Origin: Achatina immaculata
Taxonomy: Eukaryota > Mollusca > Gastropoda > Stylommatophora > Achatinidae
Direction of reading: 5' to 3'
Length of the DNA stretch: 64,000 bases
Assembly (NCBI GenBank): GCA_009760885.1
Contig: CM019721.1
Span: 16,540,196-16,604,195 of the forward strand
The position numbers and the translations under genes are program-made. Of the stretch, positions 35,397 to 46,747 are shown piece after piece (the stretch's first letter is position 1; the number at the start of each line of letters is the position of its first letter). Under the pieces are notes generated by a model that was not told the origin of the DNA, did no database searches, and saw only the letters and a list, made by a program, of their open reading frames with translations.

Positions 35397-35757
35397 AATA
35401 TAGAATCACATTAAATTCTCTGCATTTCTCTATTATTAATCTTATATTGAATATATGATCTCTTGATCCTCTTCCTTGTCTAAAACCAGCTTGGACCATA
35501 CTGACTTCTTCTATTCTCTTATGAAGTTTACCCATTATGATCTTTAATACAATTTTACTGCCATGACTAATTAGGGCAACAGTTCTGTAGTTTGTGCATA
35601 ATTTCAAGTTACTATTTTTTGGAAGTGGTATGAATACAGTTCTTTTCCATTCTTTTGGCCAAATACCTGAATGCCATATCTTTTTACTTAGTGCATAATA
35701 GATTGTTGCACATTCCTTTCCTCCTGCTTTAGTAAGTTAAATTATTTCTTGCACTTT
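35397..35757 (-). mobile_element. RTE-D LINE (outer copy), 5'-most part
   Basis: Reads YRTVALISHGSKIVLKIIMG, VQAGFRQGRGSRDHIFNIRL and IIEKCREFNVILYL, the finger/palm start of the reverse transcriptase. The 5' end fades at about 35757. Confidence 0.82.
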
Positions 35758-36427
35758 CCTCTGTTACTCAGAACTAAAGGAAAACTCTCCTTACAGAAAT
35801 TCAGTAAGTAAAATACGAAACCTTTCACTGTCTCATGCGAGATTAACAGAGACTCCTTTGGTATCACATGTTATGTGACACATTCTTACTCAATTTCTTC
35901 TGTGTTCCTCATTTTATTGTCTGGATAAATCTGTCATCTTTTGGAGATTATGTCTTAGGCCTTATAGTTTATCTTCCAGTGTGGCTTCCTGTGGCCAGAC
36001 CTGGAACTGGGGATCTTGGTAAAGGTGGCACAACTGTAGGATGTGCTTTGGAGTCTGAAGACCTGTCTCATTTATACAATTGGGGGTGTATGGCAGGCCA
36101 AGGCGATACAATCAGCAGTGTCTAGTGTGGAGTCTGAAGATGGTTGTTTGTTCATGGTGCAATAGTTGCAACATCTGATCTGTAGATAGTAGGTTGCTCT
36201 GGTCAGTCCACAGATTCTTGTACTGATGGGTACAGAAGTAATTTTCTGGAGGGAACTCATTGTGAAAATGTTAGATTTCAGCATCATAAGATGGCGATAT
36301 GTACAGTTTCGTAAAATTAATTATGATAATGGAAAAGTGAATGATTTGAAAAACCAAGTATGACTCTTTCAACATTGGAGGCCACCAGAATCCAGAAATT
36401 AGATATGTCAATGATACTGTCCTTCTA
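35758..36427. other. Intron sequence, no assignment
   Basis: No gene or repeat recognised. A slightly GC-richer stretch at 35980-36250 has short frames without motifs. Confidence 0.5.
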
Positions 36428-37127
36428 TTAACTCGTCCTGTGCCCAATAAAAAAATGCGGATGTTCCCATCTGTGCCACACAAAAAGCACGGGTCCTGAT
36501 CTGTATAGTGGGCATAGTTGTAAAATGGAATGGAAAACAGTATTTACATGTACTTCCGTGTACTTATTGTTTCAAAGTATAACTAAATTTATGAAAATTT
36601 CATAAATGCAGAGTTTTTTAGGAAAAAAGAAGTAATGTGGTGCTTTTAGACAATGATTGTGCCCAGCTCACCATCGGCTAGGTCTAGATATGCACTACTT
36701 ACCATCTGAGATGTCTAGATCTACTTGTCGATCTCGTATTGTGATTCTATGTTGCATTTTCGCTAAATTAATGTCTGAAATAACCTACTAACTATTTCTC
36801 CAGTAGTCTAATATGTCTAAATCTACTTAGGATACATTCAAGAGCAGTGGGGTGGTCACAGGTCATGTCCATACCCCTATCTACATCGTCAAAAATTGAA
36901 AAATTTCGATGTTTCTCTTCCTTTTTCTCACTCGGCATCGCTCGTAACTAAGGACTCTTTCACCATTCTGAAAAATGTCACCGGAAATGTGAACGAAATA
37001 TGTACAATCTAAATGTTACACCGGTTGGTTTTATTGAAACAAATGAATTTGTCACTATAACGACTATGGCACGCAACTCAGTAATCGGAAATCCTCACCA
37101 TAGCGACTATGGCACGGGAAGAGTTAA
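36428..37127. mobile_element. piggyBac-like TTAA element PB, copy 1 (700 bp)
   Basis: TTAA at 36428-36431 and 37124-37127. Termini CTCGTCCTGTGCCC and GGCACGGGAAGAG. Its inner sequence matches copies 3 and 4 (opposite orientation to copy 4). No transposase. Subterminal TATAACGACTATGGCAC and ATAGCGACTATGGCAC repeats lie near the right end. Confidence 0.88.
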
Positions 37128-37189
37128 ACAGCTCAGGACTGCAACAGTTGATTCTCTCTGGTAAAAAACACAGCAAAGCTAAGAACCTC

Positions 37190-37350
37190 CTTTTTTAAAC
37201 ACCAACAGAACCAAAGTATTGATATCTGACATAATTACACTGGACCACAAAGAGCTGGAATGTAAACAAATCTGAATATCTAGGTTCAGTCATCACCACC
37301 AATGGTGACTGTACAGTGGGAATCAAAACTAGACTAGCAGGTCTCTTTTT
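37190..37350 (+). mobile_element. RTE-like LINE fragment
   Basis: Reads WNVNKSEYLGSVITTNGDCT, VGIKTRLAG, like the YLGS-xxxxNGD block after the reverse transcriptase catalytic motif. Too short and decayed to assign to a family. Confidence 0.6.
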
Positions 37351-37589
37351 CTCATCATTACCAATATATTTTATGTCATCCACTTTTCTTTCTTTGTTGT
37401 ATCGAAATTGGACTTAAGCATTTTTTAAAAAAAAATTTCTCAGTTTATAAATAATTATTTCCAATAAAAGACTAATATTTGAAAATCATTTCTGTAAATT
37501 TTGAGCAAACAGAAGTCTGCTGTGATGTTGTGGTTATGAGTTTTACTTTAAGAACAGTCTCTCTGCAGATTACATAATACAAAATATAC

Positions 37590-37804
37590 CTGTATTTATT
37601 GTGTCCAACAAGAAAATTTGTTATATGACTCTGTCTCAGCAAAACAAGTTTTGCGGATGTGTTCTTGTGTTGCGCAACTACAAGTTGTTGAATGGATGGA
37701 AGGGATCTAGCAGGACTCTCATTACAAGCAGTTACAAGCTGAAGGTTGGCAAAGAATGACTTTGTCATGTAGAAACTAGCTGTGCTTTTGGCTGCCAGGT
37801 TTGC
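37590..37804 (-). CDS. Host gene exon 8 (a short exon before it is probably missing)
   Basis: 215 bp. The acceptor is TTTTCTTAACAG|GCAAAC, phase 0; the donor is AG|GTATAT, phase 2. It encodes ANLAAKSTASFYMTKSFF through VAQHKNTSAKLVLLRQSH to LVGHNKY. The previous exon ends in phase 2, so an undetected exon whose length leaves remainder 1 on division by 3 is expected in 37805-40513. I searched that interval by eye without success. Confidence 0.82.
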
Positions 37805-37944
37805 CTGTTAAGAAAACAATAGACAAATGACAGAAAGTCAATAGTCACACATTCCTGGATGTCATAACCTAGGGCAGCACACCTTATAATTGTTTTGTAA
37901 CATTGTTTTTAAGAAAAAGTATATAAACATATGAATATATACAA

Positions 37945-38012
37945 AGTCACTGCAGTAAACCCGTAGAAACAAACAGAACATTAAAAAAAAAACAAAAGGT
38001 AGGAACAGCCTA
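37945..38012 (-). mobile_element. Penelope-like terminal fragment
   Basis: CACTGCAGTAAA and GTAGGAACAGC match the outer end of the Penelope-like element at 49120-49190. Cut off by PB copy 2. Confidence 0.5.
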
Positions 38013-38893
38013 TTAACTCTTCCCGTGCCATAGTCGCCATAGTGAGAACTTCCGGTTACTGCCATTGGTGCCAAAGTTGTTATAGTGATAATTCAGTTGT
38101 TTAAAACACGATTCGAGTAAAATAAGATTTTAATTTTCGCTCGCAAGTTATCTGCCCATGTCAGAATTACCCGGCATCCTTTTCGCTCGTGTGGTAGCCA
38201 TTTTTTCCTACGTTTCTCTTCAAATCTGTGAATATTTTTCTAACCCTAGTCGAGAATGGACAAGCCTTCAGACAAGACACATGTTACTGGATGTTCACTA
38301 GTTAGGTCTTTACCAGAAAGAAAGGCTAAAACAGGTGCTAGGCAGTTTTTTCTTGCATATTGTGGTAAGAAATCTTCTGACAATGCTTTTGACCGGCAAT
38401 CTGACAATGATTCTGATAGTTCGTCAGACAGTGTCTCAGACAATGGTTCTTATAGCTTGTCTAATGTTTTCTGTTGTGCTTGTGTTTTTGTTTGTTTGTT
38501 TCTGCAACTTTGTGCACAAAGTGATCAAGTGATTACATTTCATGTGAGGATTTCCATTTATCATCGATGTGTGATTTCCAAGTGGATATTTACAGCTCCA
38601 ATGGTAAGTAGAAAATAATTTTATTTGTGTTTCATAAATTTTTTTTCCCTTGGGGGGCTGAAAATGTTGTCGTATTTTCTCACCAGTTATATTTTTTCTA
38701 AACAAACTCTGCATTTACGGAATCTTCATTCATTTTAAATTTTTTTGAGGTATAATAAGTATATTTGTGTAAGATGGAAATAGCTGTTAAATCACTTTTT
38801 AAACTATACCCCAAAAATATCGCAACACCTGCGCATTTTGCTTGGCACCAACGCGACGTCCGCGTTTTTTCCCGCGGGCACGGAAAGAGTTAA
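38013..38893 (+). mobile_element. piggyBac-like TTAA element PB, copy 2, with coding remnant (881 bp)
   Basis: TTAA at 38013-38016 and 38890-38893; termini CTCTTCCCGTGCC and GGCACGGAAAGAG. Ends are homologous to the other copies but the inside differs: it carries a plus-strand frame of 120 codons beginning at 38256. More likely closer to the autonomous element than the 0.7-kb copies. Confidence 0.88.
38256..38618 (+). CDS. Acidic Ser/Asp-rich peptide inside PB copy 2, possible piggyBac transposase N terminus
   Basis: Starts MDKPSDKTHVTGCSLVRSLP, then GARQFFLAYCGKKSSDNAF and DNDSDSSSDSVSDNGS. Acidic Ser/Asp stretches are usual near the start of piggyBac transposases, where the catalytic DDD part would follow; it is absent. 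After about residue 66 the frame becomes hydrophobic and looks non-coding. Tentative. Confidence 0.4.
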   Translation: MDKPSDKTHVTGCSLVRSLPERKAKTGARQFFLAYCGKKSSDNAFDRQSDNDSDSSSDSVSDNGSYSLSNVFCCACVFVCLFLQLCAQSDQVITFHVRISIYHRCVISKWIFTAPMVSRK

Positions 38894-39084
38894 TGGAAAT
38901 GCACTTATAACATGTCACCTTATGCCTTATTCATACAAAAAACAGGCTGGAGAAGCAGAGAAAGTCTAAATTTATATGTAAGGTATAAATGCATAAAATC
39001 AGGGGAGGAGGTACTTGTAACTTTTTCTCATGTGTTTTTTCCTTATTATCTGGCATGACAAGAGTAGTCCAAAAATAAATTTGT

Positions 39085-39312
39085 TCAAGAGGGAAGTAAC
39101 AAAAGCCAACAGATCACAACATGAAGTTTCACTCCCCCTTCTATGAAGGGACTTGTGGCCTGAACTTGTGTCTGAATGGTAAACTCTTCCATGATCTGTG
39201 GAGTCACATCTGTGATGATGTTATACCTAGTGCATGTAGCAATATTGTATGATCTGGCTTTCATTCCTGTGTCAATTGCCTTGAGTTCGTTTTGACAGTT
39301 TATTTCTTTCAA
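39085..39312 (-). other. Unassigned 75-codon minus frame
   Basis: Reads ATCTRYNIITDVTPQIMEEF, then TIQTQVQATSPFIEGGVKLH. It looks like a real protein fragment, but no acceptor/donor pair fits the phases needed between host exons 7 and 8. Probably a repeat-derived piece, perhaps linked to the neighbouring mariner-like remnant. Confidence 0.35.
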
Positions 39313-39379
39313 CTTTTACTGTGGTTTATGTAATTTGATTTCTATGTTCCAATGATTAAATGGACCTGATCAAAGAGCA

Positions 39380-39740
39380 CCATATCTGTGTGAAATTTTA
39401 TTTAAAACTTGGAAAGACTATGTGGCAGATGCATGTAAGTTTTTGAAAACATCCTTTTGAGAAAATGCTTTGAATCAGACCAGGTGCTCTGAGTGGTTCA
39501 GATGCTTTCAAGAAAGCAGAACTTTAGTTAAAGATAATGAAAGACAGACAGGCATTCAGCTTACAAAATTATTAGTGGAAAAGGTTACTCTGGTTAACAA
39601 ATTTAACCACACCAGTTGGTCAGCCACTATTAGTAGACTGTAGAGTAGTTTATTCTTCCTGACATATCAGCTATTGCACAGAAATCATTTTTATTTAGTA
39701 ATGAGGACAATGAAACATGATTTCTTGTCATAAATGAAGT
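39380..39740 (+). mobile_element. Mariner/SETMAR-like transposase N-terminal remnant
   Basis: Pieces such as ENALNQTRCSEWFRCFQESR and TLVKDNERQTG match the helix-turn-helix region of mariner-type transposases (pattern ALSxxQCxEWFxRFKxGRxSVxDxxRxGRP, from memory). Shifts and stops; no catalytic DDD part. Such N-terminal-only pieces are common in animal genomes. Confidence 0.55.
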
Positions 39741-39788
39741 TTATGGTTGGGATTTTAAATGAATTTCTACAGTATGATTTTATCTTTA

Positions 39789-40045
39789 TCAGGTGTCTGA
39801 GTGAAGTGGTTAGTGCACTGATCTCTCATGGAGAAGGTCGGGGTTTCAAGTCCGGCCAGAGGTACCCCAGTTACCCAGCTGTAGAAATAGGTACCTGACT
39901 TCTTCTGAAGTTGGGGAAGGAAAGGCGGCCAGATGTGATACTGACCATATCACCCTCTAGTGTGCTGACAGGTCAAGGAAAATACAGTCACTAACACCAT
40001 ATCCCTATGTGCCTCTAAGACATGACAGGATTACCGTTACCTTTT
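39789..40045 (+). mobile_element. tRNA-derived SINE, second copy
   Basis: Same family as 23559-23815 in the opposite orientation: GTGTCTGAGTGAAGTGGTTA head, decayed B box (GGTTTCAAGTCC at about 39841), then CCAGAGGTACCCCAGTTACC and the GACAGGATTACC end. Older than the 23.6-kb copy. Confidence 0.85.
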
Positions 40046-40513
40046 TAAGTACAGCATTCAGTCTGAAACTATACTTTGCTGCTGAATGCATATGCTCAAA
40101 TGTTAGCTTCCATTATAGATTATGCTCCTCCCACCATATCAACCTTCCAGTTCACCCATATATGCACATTTGTGCCTGTAATCATACATAATTCTAACAA
40201 GGCCAAATCACATGAATTCCAAATAAAATTTGATTCACTTTATAACTCACATAGTTGCACAAATGATAAACAAGTATTTTGGAAAAAAGCATAATCACAT
40301 ATGTGAATGCACACATGTACAGCTGATATTATTTCAGTCAAATGCTTCCAAATGCAGTGTCTCTGCTGTATCATGGAAGGAAGGATACAGTCTCAGAGCT
40401 GATGCAGTCTTTTGAAACACACCTGGTTGCAACATGTGCTTACTGTAATTATCTGATATTTCTGAAAGATTCTGTGATACATAACTGAAATTTGTGTACA
40501 CATTCTCACTTAC

Positions 40514-40905
40514 CTCTGATAAAAAACATAACCTATGCCATCCATAATTAATGTTTTAGATAACGTATTTAGAAATCTTACATCAACATGGTCATAAGAA
40601 AAGTTGTGGCTCACCTTAGCTATGAAGAAAATGGTAAGGCAAAAGTAAAATTCAGTCCAGAAGACCAGATGATCCAAACTTGGCATGAGAGATTGCTGGC
40701 CACGCTGACCTAGAACACTGATCATCCTTGTGATGGGAAATAAAGCCTCAAATGGATCTGGCTCTGGGTTGATCAGCATGTGAAAGGACTGTATAAATCT
40801 TGTGCCTATTGATTCAATCAGAAGGCTACCATCATTATTATCTGAGAAAAGTGCATACTTCTTTTTTTTCCAAACCCAGTGTCTGTTCTTGGTCATCAGG
40901 TCCTT
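40514..40905 (-). CDS. Host gene exon 7, large helical exon
   Basis: 392 bp, the largest exon seen. The acceptor is TTTTGCTTTCAG|AAGGAC and the donor AG|GTAAGTG. It encodes 130 residues from KDLMTKNRHWVWKKKKYALF through NPEPDPFEALFPITRM to MDGIGYVFYQ. A hydrophobic, aromatic-rich stretch (VFWTEFYFCLTIFFIAK) could be a buried helix; with no other membrane features nearby I would not call it transmembrane. It ends in phase 2, which does not fit the phase-0 start of the next exon found. Confidence 0.85.
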
Positions 40906-41069
40906 CTGAAAGCAAAAATTTATAATTTCACAGTAAGCCATGAGTCAGTTAATTGTCTGATTATAGTATTTATTCTACCACATGTCCTTTCTTCTAAAGG
41001 CATTGCTGCATGGTGAACTTTATTAGCAATTTTTTTAATCCAATGCATGAAGTGCAGCCTGAGATGTTT

Positions 41070-41765
41070 GTTCTTTAGTTTTTTGTTCCAGCAGAAGCAA
41101 CAGCACTACTAAAAGCTCTAAAATTTATCACAAAAAAAACAACAAAGACGGTCTTCTTTACAGACCATAGATCTCTTGGGAGCACTAAAAGGCACCAAAA
41201 AGGAGAAAAATCCTACAGAAAATCAGCCTCTAAGCATTATCAACGTTGACCCTATAGTAGATGTCCTCCCCCCCTTCAGCATAGCTAGGAATTAAAGTGT
41301 AGATACTCTTTCCAAACACAGCAGTAAAATGGAACAACACAGTCATCAAGTCACTTACAAAAAGGCTAAGACCATAACAAAAAAAACCCAGTACAGACAT
41401 CAGTGGGCAAAGAAACTGAATATAGACAATGCTCCTGATCCCAATTCAATCCATTAGCTACAGAGACATCAACAGGTCATCTAGTTCTAATTAAGAACAG
41501 GCCACTGTAGACTGCTGAGCCACCTTCAATGACCCAAAATTTCTCACATGGACACATGTCCCTGTCAGGACAGAGCACAAACCCCAGAGCATGTACTACA
41601 AGTTAAGTCCAACATTCACTGACCTATGACCCAGCCACAGAGGATGTATCTGAGGCAGAGGCTGTGGGGCTGCCATGAGGACCTGGAGAGAACCGTGGAC
41701 TTCGTCCTGGTGACCCAGCTTCCAATTTAGCATGACCTGGCACTTAACACAGAAGAAGAAGGATA
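41070..41765 (+). mobile_element. RNase H-bearing LINE, decayed 3' end
   Basis: Reads AEATALLKALKFITKKTTKT and VFFTDHRSLGSTK (RNase H), then LRTGHCRLLSHL, QTPEHVLQV and DLERTVDFVLVTQLPI, typical of the 3' ends of I/Nimb-type LINEs. Tail CACAGAAGAAGAAGG. Distinct from the 51.4-kb element. Confidence 0.7.
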
Positions 41766-42067
41766 ATTCTTTGTTCCTTTGATAATTTTTTTCCTATTTT
41801 GGCCATTCTCTTTTTCACTGCATTTCTCATTTTGGTGTTTTATATTTAATCAAACACCATTATCATTTGTTAAAATTACTGACAGGCACATTCTTTGGCA
41901 CTGTCATTGTAATATAACTAAGTGAACATATCAGCCTTGGAGAAAAATCTTTGTGTTTTGCACTCATAGGCCTTTTATAGGATCTGTGGAGAAGCTGCAA
42001 TTCATCCAAGAATTAACTGTACATGCTCCAAGAATATAAGAAGAATATTAAGTCAGTGATATAATTA

Positions 42068-42205
42068 ACACTGTTAAGAGAGGCCAGTTCAGTGGGCATA
42101 ACATCCCTTTATAAGAGTGAAAAACTAGCAGAGGACAGGAAATCTTGGCGAACTACCATGCGGGCCCTATGTGCCGTTTAGTGGCATGGGAAGGATGTAA
42201 GATGT
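42068..42205 (+). mobile_element. RTE-C LINE 3'-end fragment
   Basis: GTTAAGAGAGGCCAGTTCAG to GCATGGGAAGGATGTAAGA matches 625-760. Tail only. Confidence 0.75.
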
Positions 42206-42884
42206 AAGAATATAAGTCAGGCACAACTCCATCTACTGAGTTAGAAATTCACTACACAACCTTACTACACACCTCAAAAACAGTATGAAGAAATAAAAAA
42301 TAGAGTAGAAAACTCATTTAGATCATTCTGAGGATTATTAAACCATAACTGAATAAGTAAAGAAGTATGGTACATGATCATTTTGAAATAAGTATGCAAT
42401 GTGCACACACATGACCAATCTGAAAAAAAGTAAATGTACAGGTATACATGTAACTGAAATTATTACTGTCTGTCTACAGAGAAATTTAATGCAGATATGA
42501 AATTTGTTTTCCACAATTAAACTTTTAGATTTGCCATCAGACAATTTTACTGGGGCTAAAGACTCATTCAATGAGACAGTGATCAGCAATTCACAGCTTG
42601 AATGAAAGTTTGCAAATCATAGCAAACCAAGACTTTTTTGTATTTTCCAAGTGATGTCTCTGGACATAGCAGTGTGGTCAAGTGAATAGGATCAAATTTC
42701 CTAATTCCTAAAAATAAGCCAAACTTAAGACAGATGTGTCAGTTGCAAGGTTCATAATGATGACACAACACCACCAATGTCCTTCTGATAGGAAAAAGTA
42801 AAGATGGAAATAATTTCATTCACCATTAGACAGATATTTCCTGAGACAGTACTAATCATAAACCAGTTTAACAACACTTAGACC

Positions 42885-43582
42885 TAAACTCTTCCCGTGC
42901 CACAGGAAGTAACATGGACATTCAGTTGGTGCTGGAATAAAAGCACGGGTCTTGATATGTTAGGGGGTATAGTTGTAAAATGGAATGGAAAACAGTATTT
43001 ACATGTACTTCCGTGTACCTATTATGTTTCAAAGTATAACTAAATGTATGAAAATTTCATAAATGCAGAGTTTCTTAGGAAAAAAGAAGCAATGTGATGT
43101 TTTTAAACAATGACTGTGCCAAGCTCACCATCAGGTAGGTCTAGATCTACATTACTTACCATCTGAGATGTCTAGATCTACTTGTCGATCTCGTATTGTG
43201 ATTCTATGCTGCATTCTCGCTAAATTAATGTCTGAAATAACCTCCTAACTACTTCTCCAGTCATCTAAATATGTCTAGATCTACTTGGGATACATTCAAG
43301 AGCAGTGGGGTGGTCACAGGCCATGTTCATACCCCTATCTACATCATGAAAAATTAAAAATTTTCAGTGTTTCTCTTCCTTTTTCTCGCTCGGCATCGCT
43401 TTAATTAAGGACTCTTTCACCATTTTGAAAAGTGTCACCGGAAACGCAGACGAAATATGTATAATCTAAATATTACACTGGTTGTTTTATTGAAACAAAT
43501 GAATTGTCACTATAACGACTATGGCACACAACTCAGTAATCGGAAGTTATCACTATAGCGACTATGGCACGGGATGAGTTAA
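42885..43582. mobile_element. piggyBac-like TTAA element PB, copy 3 (698 bp)
   Basis: Termini CTCTTCCCGTGCC (42889) and GGCACGGGATGAG; the right target is TTAA (43579-43582), the left has mutated to TAAA. Inner sequence as copy 1, same orientation. Non-coding. Confidence 0.86.
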
Positions 43583-43829
43583 AAAGTTTAAACATTCTGA
43601 ACCCCTCCAATTTTATTTAAGTGAATTAGTAAACTATCTTAACTGACCAAGCTAAAAGAATGTCTAGTTGTTATCATCCCAAACATTCCAGACTGAAATT
43701 ATGGAATGCTTACAGCACAGTCATAATTACAGCAGTGAAAAACTAGAGCTGGACTGCAAAAGGTGGAGAGAAAAGCAAGGATAATGGACAACACATGGAA
43801 ATAATTCTAATTATGAAAGATAAGCAGCA

Positions 43830-44445
43830 AAATTAGCCATGCTGAATGTGAAGACAGATCTCAGAGAAGATTTGCAAAGGCAAAAAAATAAAGAACTAGA
43901 CAATAAAGTAAAAAGCTCAGCTAGAAGAGATAAGACAAAATATACAGACAATATGGCAAAAAAAGCAGAGACAGGAAAACTCAATATAACATAGAAAACA
44001 TGTTAATGGGTACTATTACATCCAAAGAATGATCAATTCTGAACAAAAGTGCCACCCTACTAACATCAAGTAATGATCAAAAGCAAAGATGGGCTGAACA
44101 TTTCCAAGAAATACTTAACTGACCACACCCAAAAGAACTGATAGACTTTGAAAAAAGACAAACCAACCTCACATTTAAACATCAATCTGGATGAACAAAC
44201 CTTGAATGAAATTGAAACAGCAATGAATTGTACGGTTAACAAGGCCACATATGAGGATGAAATAACAGCCAAGATGTTAAAAGCTAGTAACAATAAGTAA
44301 CAATGCAGGCCAATTACAGAGAATATTTAATAGAATTTTGAAAAGAATCCCTTTAAAATGGAAAAAAACAAAGGATTCACTGTTAACATGCCAAAGGTAA
44401 CCTTAGGGACTGCAATAACTGGAGAGAAGTGACCTTACTATCAGT
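43830..44445 (+). mobile_element. RTE-C LINE, 5' part of nested copy
   Basis: Pieces ARRDKTKYTDNMAKKAETGK and NINLDEQTLNEIETAMNCTV, KATYEDEITAKMLKASNNK. Interrupted at 44445 by RTE-D. The element continues at 44816 and 46480. Confidence 0.78.
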
Positions 44446-44815
44446 CAGTCAGTCATTTGCATGTCCCTTGCAGAACTTTGCCTCCCTAACAGCACTCCTG
44501 TAGGCCTATCGGTTGTAACCAAGATGCCCTGCTGCTGATGCATCCATTTACAGATCAACGATGTCTTGCAACCATCTTTACCTTGGTCTTCCTCTTTCTT
44601 TTTTCCAATATGTATCCTTCCAAGATGGCCTTCTCTAGATTGTGATGACATTTAATGTGTCCAAATTATTTAAGTTTTTTTTGTTTAATCCCCTTTACTA
44701 GCCAGCCTTCTTCAATATTAAGTTCTTGTAGTATGGATATATTTGTTTTTTTTTGTGTCCGTGATATCTGAAGAACTCTTCTGTAGCATTCAAAAGTATT
44801 TATGTGTTTCTCAGC
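44446..44815 (-). mobile_element. RTE-D LINE 3' fragment inserted in RTE-C
   Basis: TSD TGACCTTACTATCAGT at 44430-44445 and 44816-44831. Short 5'-truncated copy with a CAGT-type tail; reads AEKHINTFE, YRRVLQISRTQKKTNISILQ. Confidence 0.92.
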
Positions 44816-45320
44816 TGACCTTACTATCAGTTGTCTCAAAAGCAGTAAGAAAATCATTTTGAACAGAATCAAAGATGTGGTGAATATTGCAATGTGAGAG
44901 GAACAATCAGGATTTCAAAAAGGGAGAAGCTGTCTCAACCAGATCTTTACATTAAAAATAATACTTGAAGAAAATGCTGAAAAACAAAAACCATTAATCC
45001 TGAATTTCATAGACTTTAAAAGGGCATTCGTTAGCATACACAGAGATTTATTGTGGAGAATTATAAGACTATATGGAATACCATATAAAATCATCAACAT
45101 CATTAAAGATCTGTATGATGGCTATGCTTGTGCAATCAGCACAGAAGATGGAATGAGACTGAAACGGGTGTAAAACAAGGATGTATATTATCTCCCTTGC
45201 TTTTTTAAAAATTGTCATAGACTTCATAATGAAAAAATGCTGCATGGATAAAATGGGCATTCAACTAGAGGACCTTGATTTTGCAGACAACATAGCTCTT
45301 AACAGTGACAACGTGAATTT
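44816..45320 (+). mobile_element. RTE-C LINE, middle part of nested copy
   Basis: EEQSGFQKGRSCLNQIFTLK, LILNFIDFKRAFVSIHRDLL and PYKIINIIKDLYDGYACAIS. Stops around the VKQGC block. Interrupted at 45320 by RTE-B. Confidence 0.82.
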
Positions 45321-46479
45321 TTCTCTATCTCTCTGAACCTTAAGTGCCCAGGGCACATGAGGCTTCCGCAAGGGTTTTCCACAAATGCCTGTCCTTCGCC
45401 TTTTTTTTCTGCTCTTGCCCAGGTGAGCCCTCTATTGCTCATCATCCTTTCTGTTGTTCTTCTCCATGTCTCTTTTTGGTCTACCCTTACTTCTGTTCCC
45501 CTGTGGTGTCCATCTTAATGCTATTTTTGGTAGTGAGTTGTCAGTCATTCGGAGCACATGTCCCAACCATCGCCAGCGTCTTTCCTCAATAATTGTTGTC
45601 AGTGGTTTCATCTGTATTTCTGCTAATAAGATGTTATTTCTTATGGTGTTTGGCCAAAATATTTTTCTATTTCTTCACAAACATTTAGTCTGGAAAGAAT
45701 TCAACTTGTTTTCTATGGTTTTGGTGATTTTCCAGCATTCACTTCCATAGAGTAGTACACTTAGAACATTACTCTTAAATATCCTGATTTTCATATTTAT
45801 ACTTAGTTTTTTTATTTCCATATAGTCTGCAGCATTGCAAAAGCCTGGTTTGCTCTAGTAAGTCTGCTGCTGATGTCCTCTGTGCTGTCTCCATTTTCTA
45901 CTACTCTGCTGCCAAGGTATACAAATTCGTTGACCTCCTTCACTAACTTGTTATCTACTCTCAGTACATTTCTGTTGTTCACATTTTGCTTCATTAACTT
46001 TGTCTTTCCTATGCTGATCTTTAGTCCTATGTTGTTTGCATTCTGAGTTAGCTTGTTTATTTTATCTTGCATATCTTTGTGACTGCTTGATAATACACAA
46101 ATGTCGTCCGCAAAGTCAAGGTCCTCCAGCACTGTGTCAAGGGTCCATTGTAATCCTCTGCGTTTGTCTGATGTTGCCTCCTTCATTAACCAGTCTACAG
46201 CCAAGATAAATAATGTTGGTGATAGAACACATCCCTGTTTCACTCCTGTTTGTACCCTAAAGCTGCTGGAGGTATGTTCTCCACAGATCACTTTGCACTG
46301 AAAACCCTCATATAGGGCTTTGATTACATTTACTATCTTGTGAGGGAGGTCATGCCATCTTAGGATTTTCCACAGTGCATCTCTGTTGACACCTGTCAAA
46401 GGCTTTCTCAAAATCTATGAATAATGCATATGTTGTGCTATGCCACTCATTTGCCTGTTCTAATATTTGTCTAAGTACA
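45321..46479 (-). mobile_element. RTE-B LINE 3' 1.16 kb inserted in RTE-C
   Basis: TSD AACGTGAATTT at 45310-45320 and 46480-46490. Frame 45812-46411 reads TGVKQGCVLSPTLFILAVDW and LEDLDFADDICVLSSSHKDM with the catalytic FADD intact, then NEFVYLGSRVVENGDSTEDI. The C-terminal region (45344-45750, minus sense) is shifted once. Truncated within the palm domain. Confidence 0.92.
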
Positions 46480-46625
46480 AACGTGAATTTAATGCAAGAA
46501 AAAAAAACAAACAAATACCCTGTCTTCAATGGCTAGTAAAATGGGACCTGAAATTAACAAGGACAAAACAAAAAAAAAAGAAATTTCCTATTATGCAAGA
46601 AGGAAAAATATACAGTGATGTCGAA
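46480..46625 (+). mobile_element. RTE-C LINE, 3' part of nested copy
   Basis: AATGCAAGAAAAAAAAACAA, then a stretch like window positions 33-130. Rejoins 44816-45320 across the RTE-B TSD. Ends at about 46625. Confidence 0.78.
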
Positions 46626-46747
46626 AACAACTTGTTGATGTATCCGATCTCGTTGTGTGATTATATCACTAAAATAATATTATATGTCTGACATTACATG
46701 TTGAGATGGAAAAATGTTATGTTTATTTATGCAAAAAAAAAAAAAAA

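Noticed and set aside
35868..36287. Short frames on both strands in a GC-richer stretch
   Set aside because: No recognisable motif, no splice signals in a usable phase.
42338..42589. 83-codon minus frame that might be a host exon between exons 6 and 7
   Set aside because: The only acceptor-like AG needs a non-zero phase, but exons 6 and 7 already join in phase 0, and no good donor follows.
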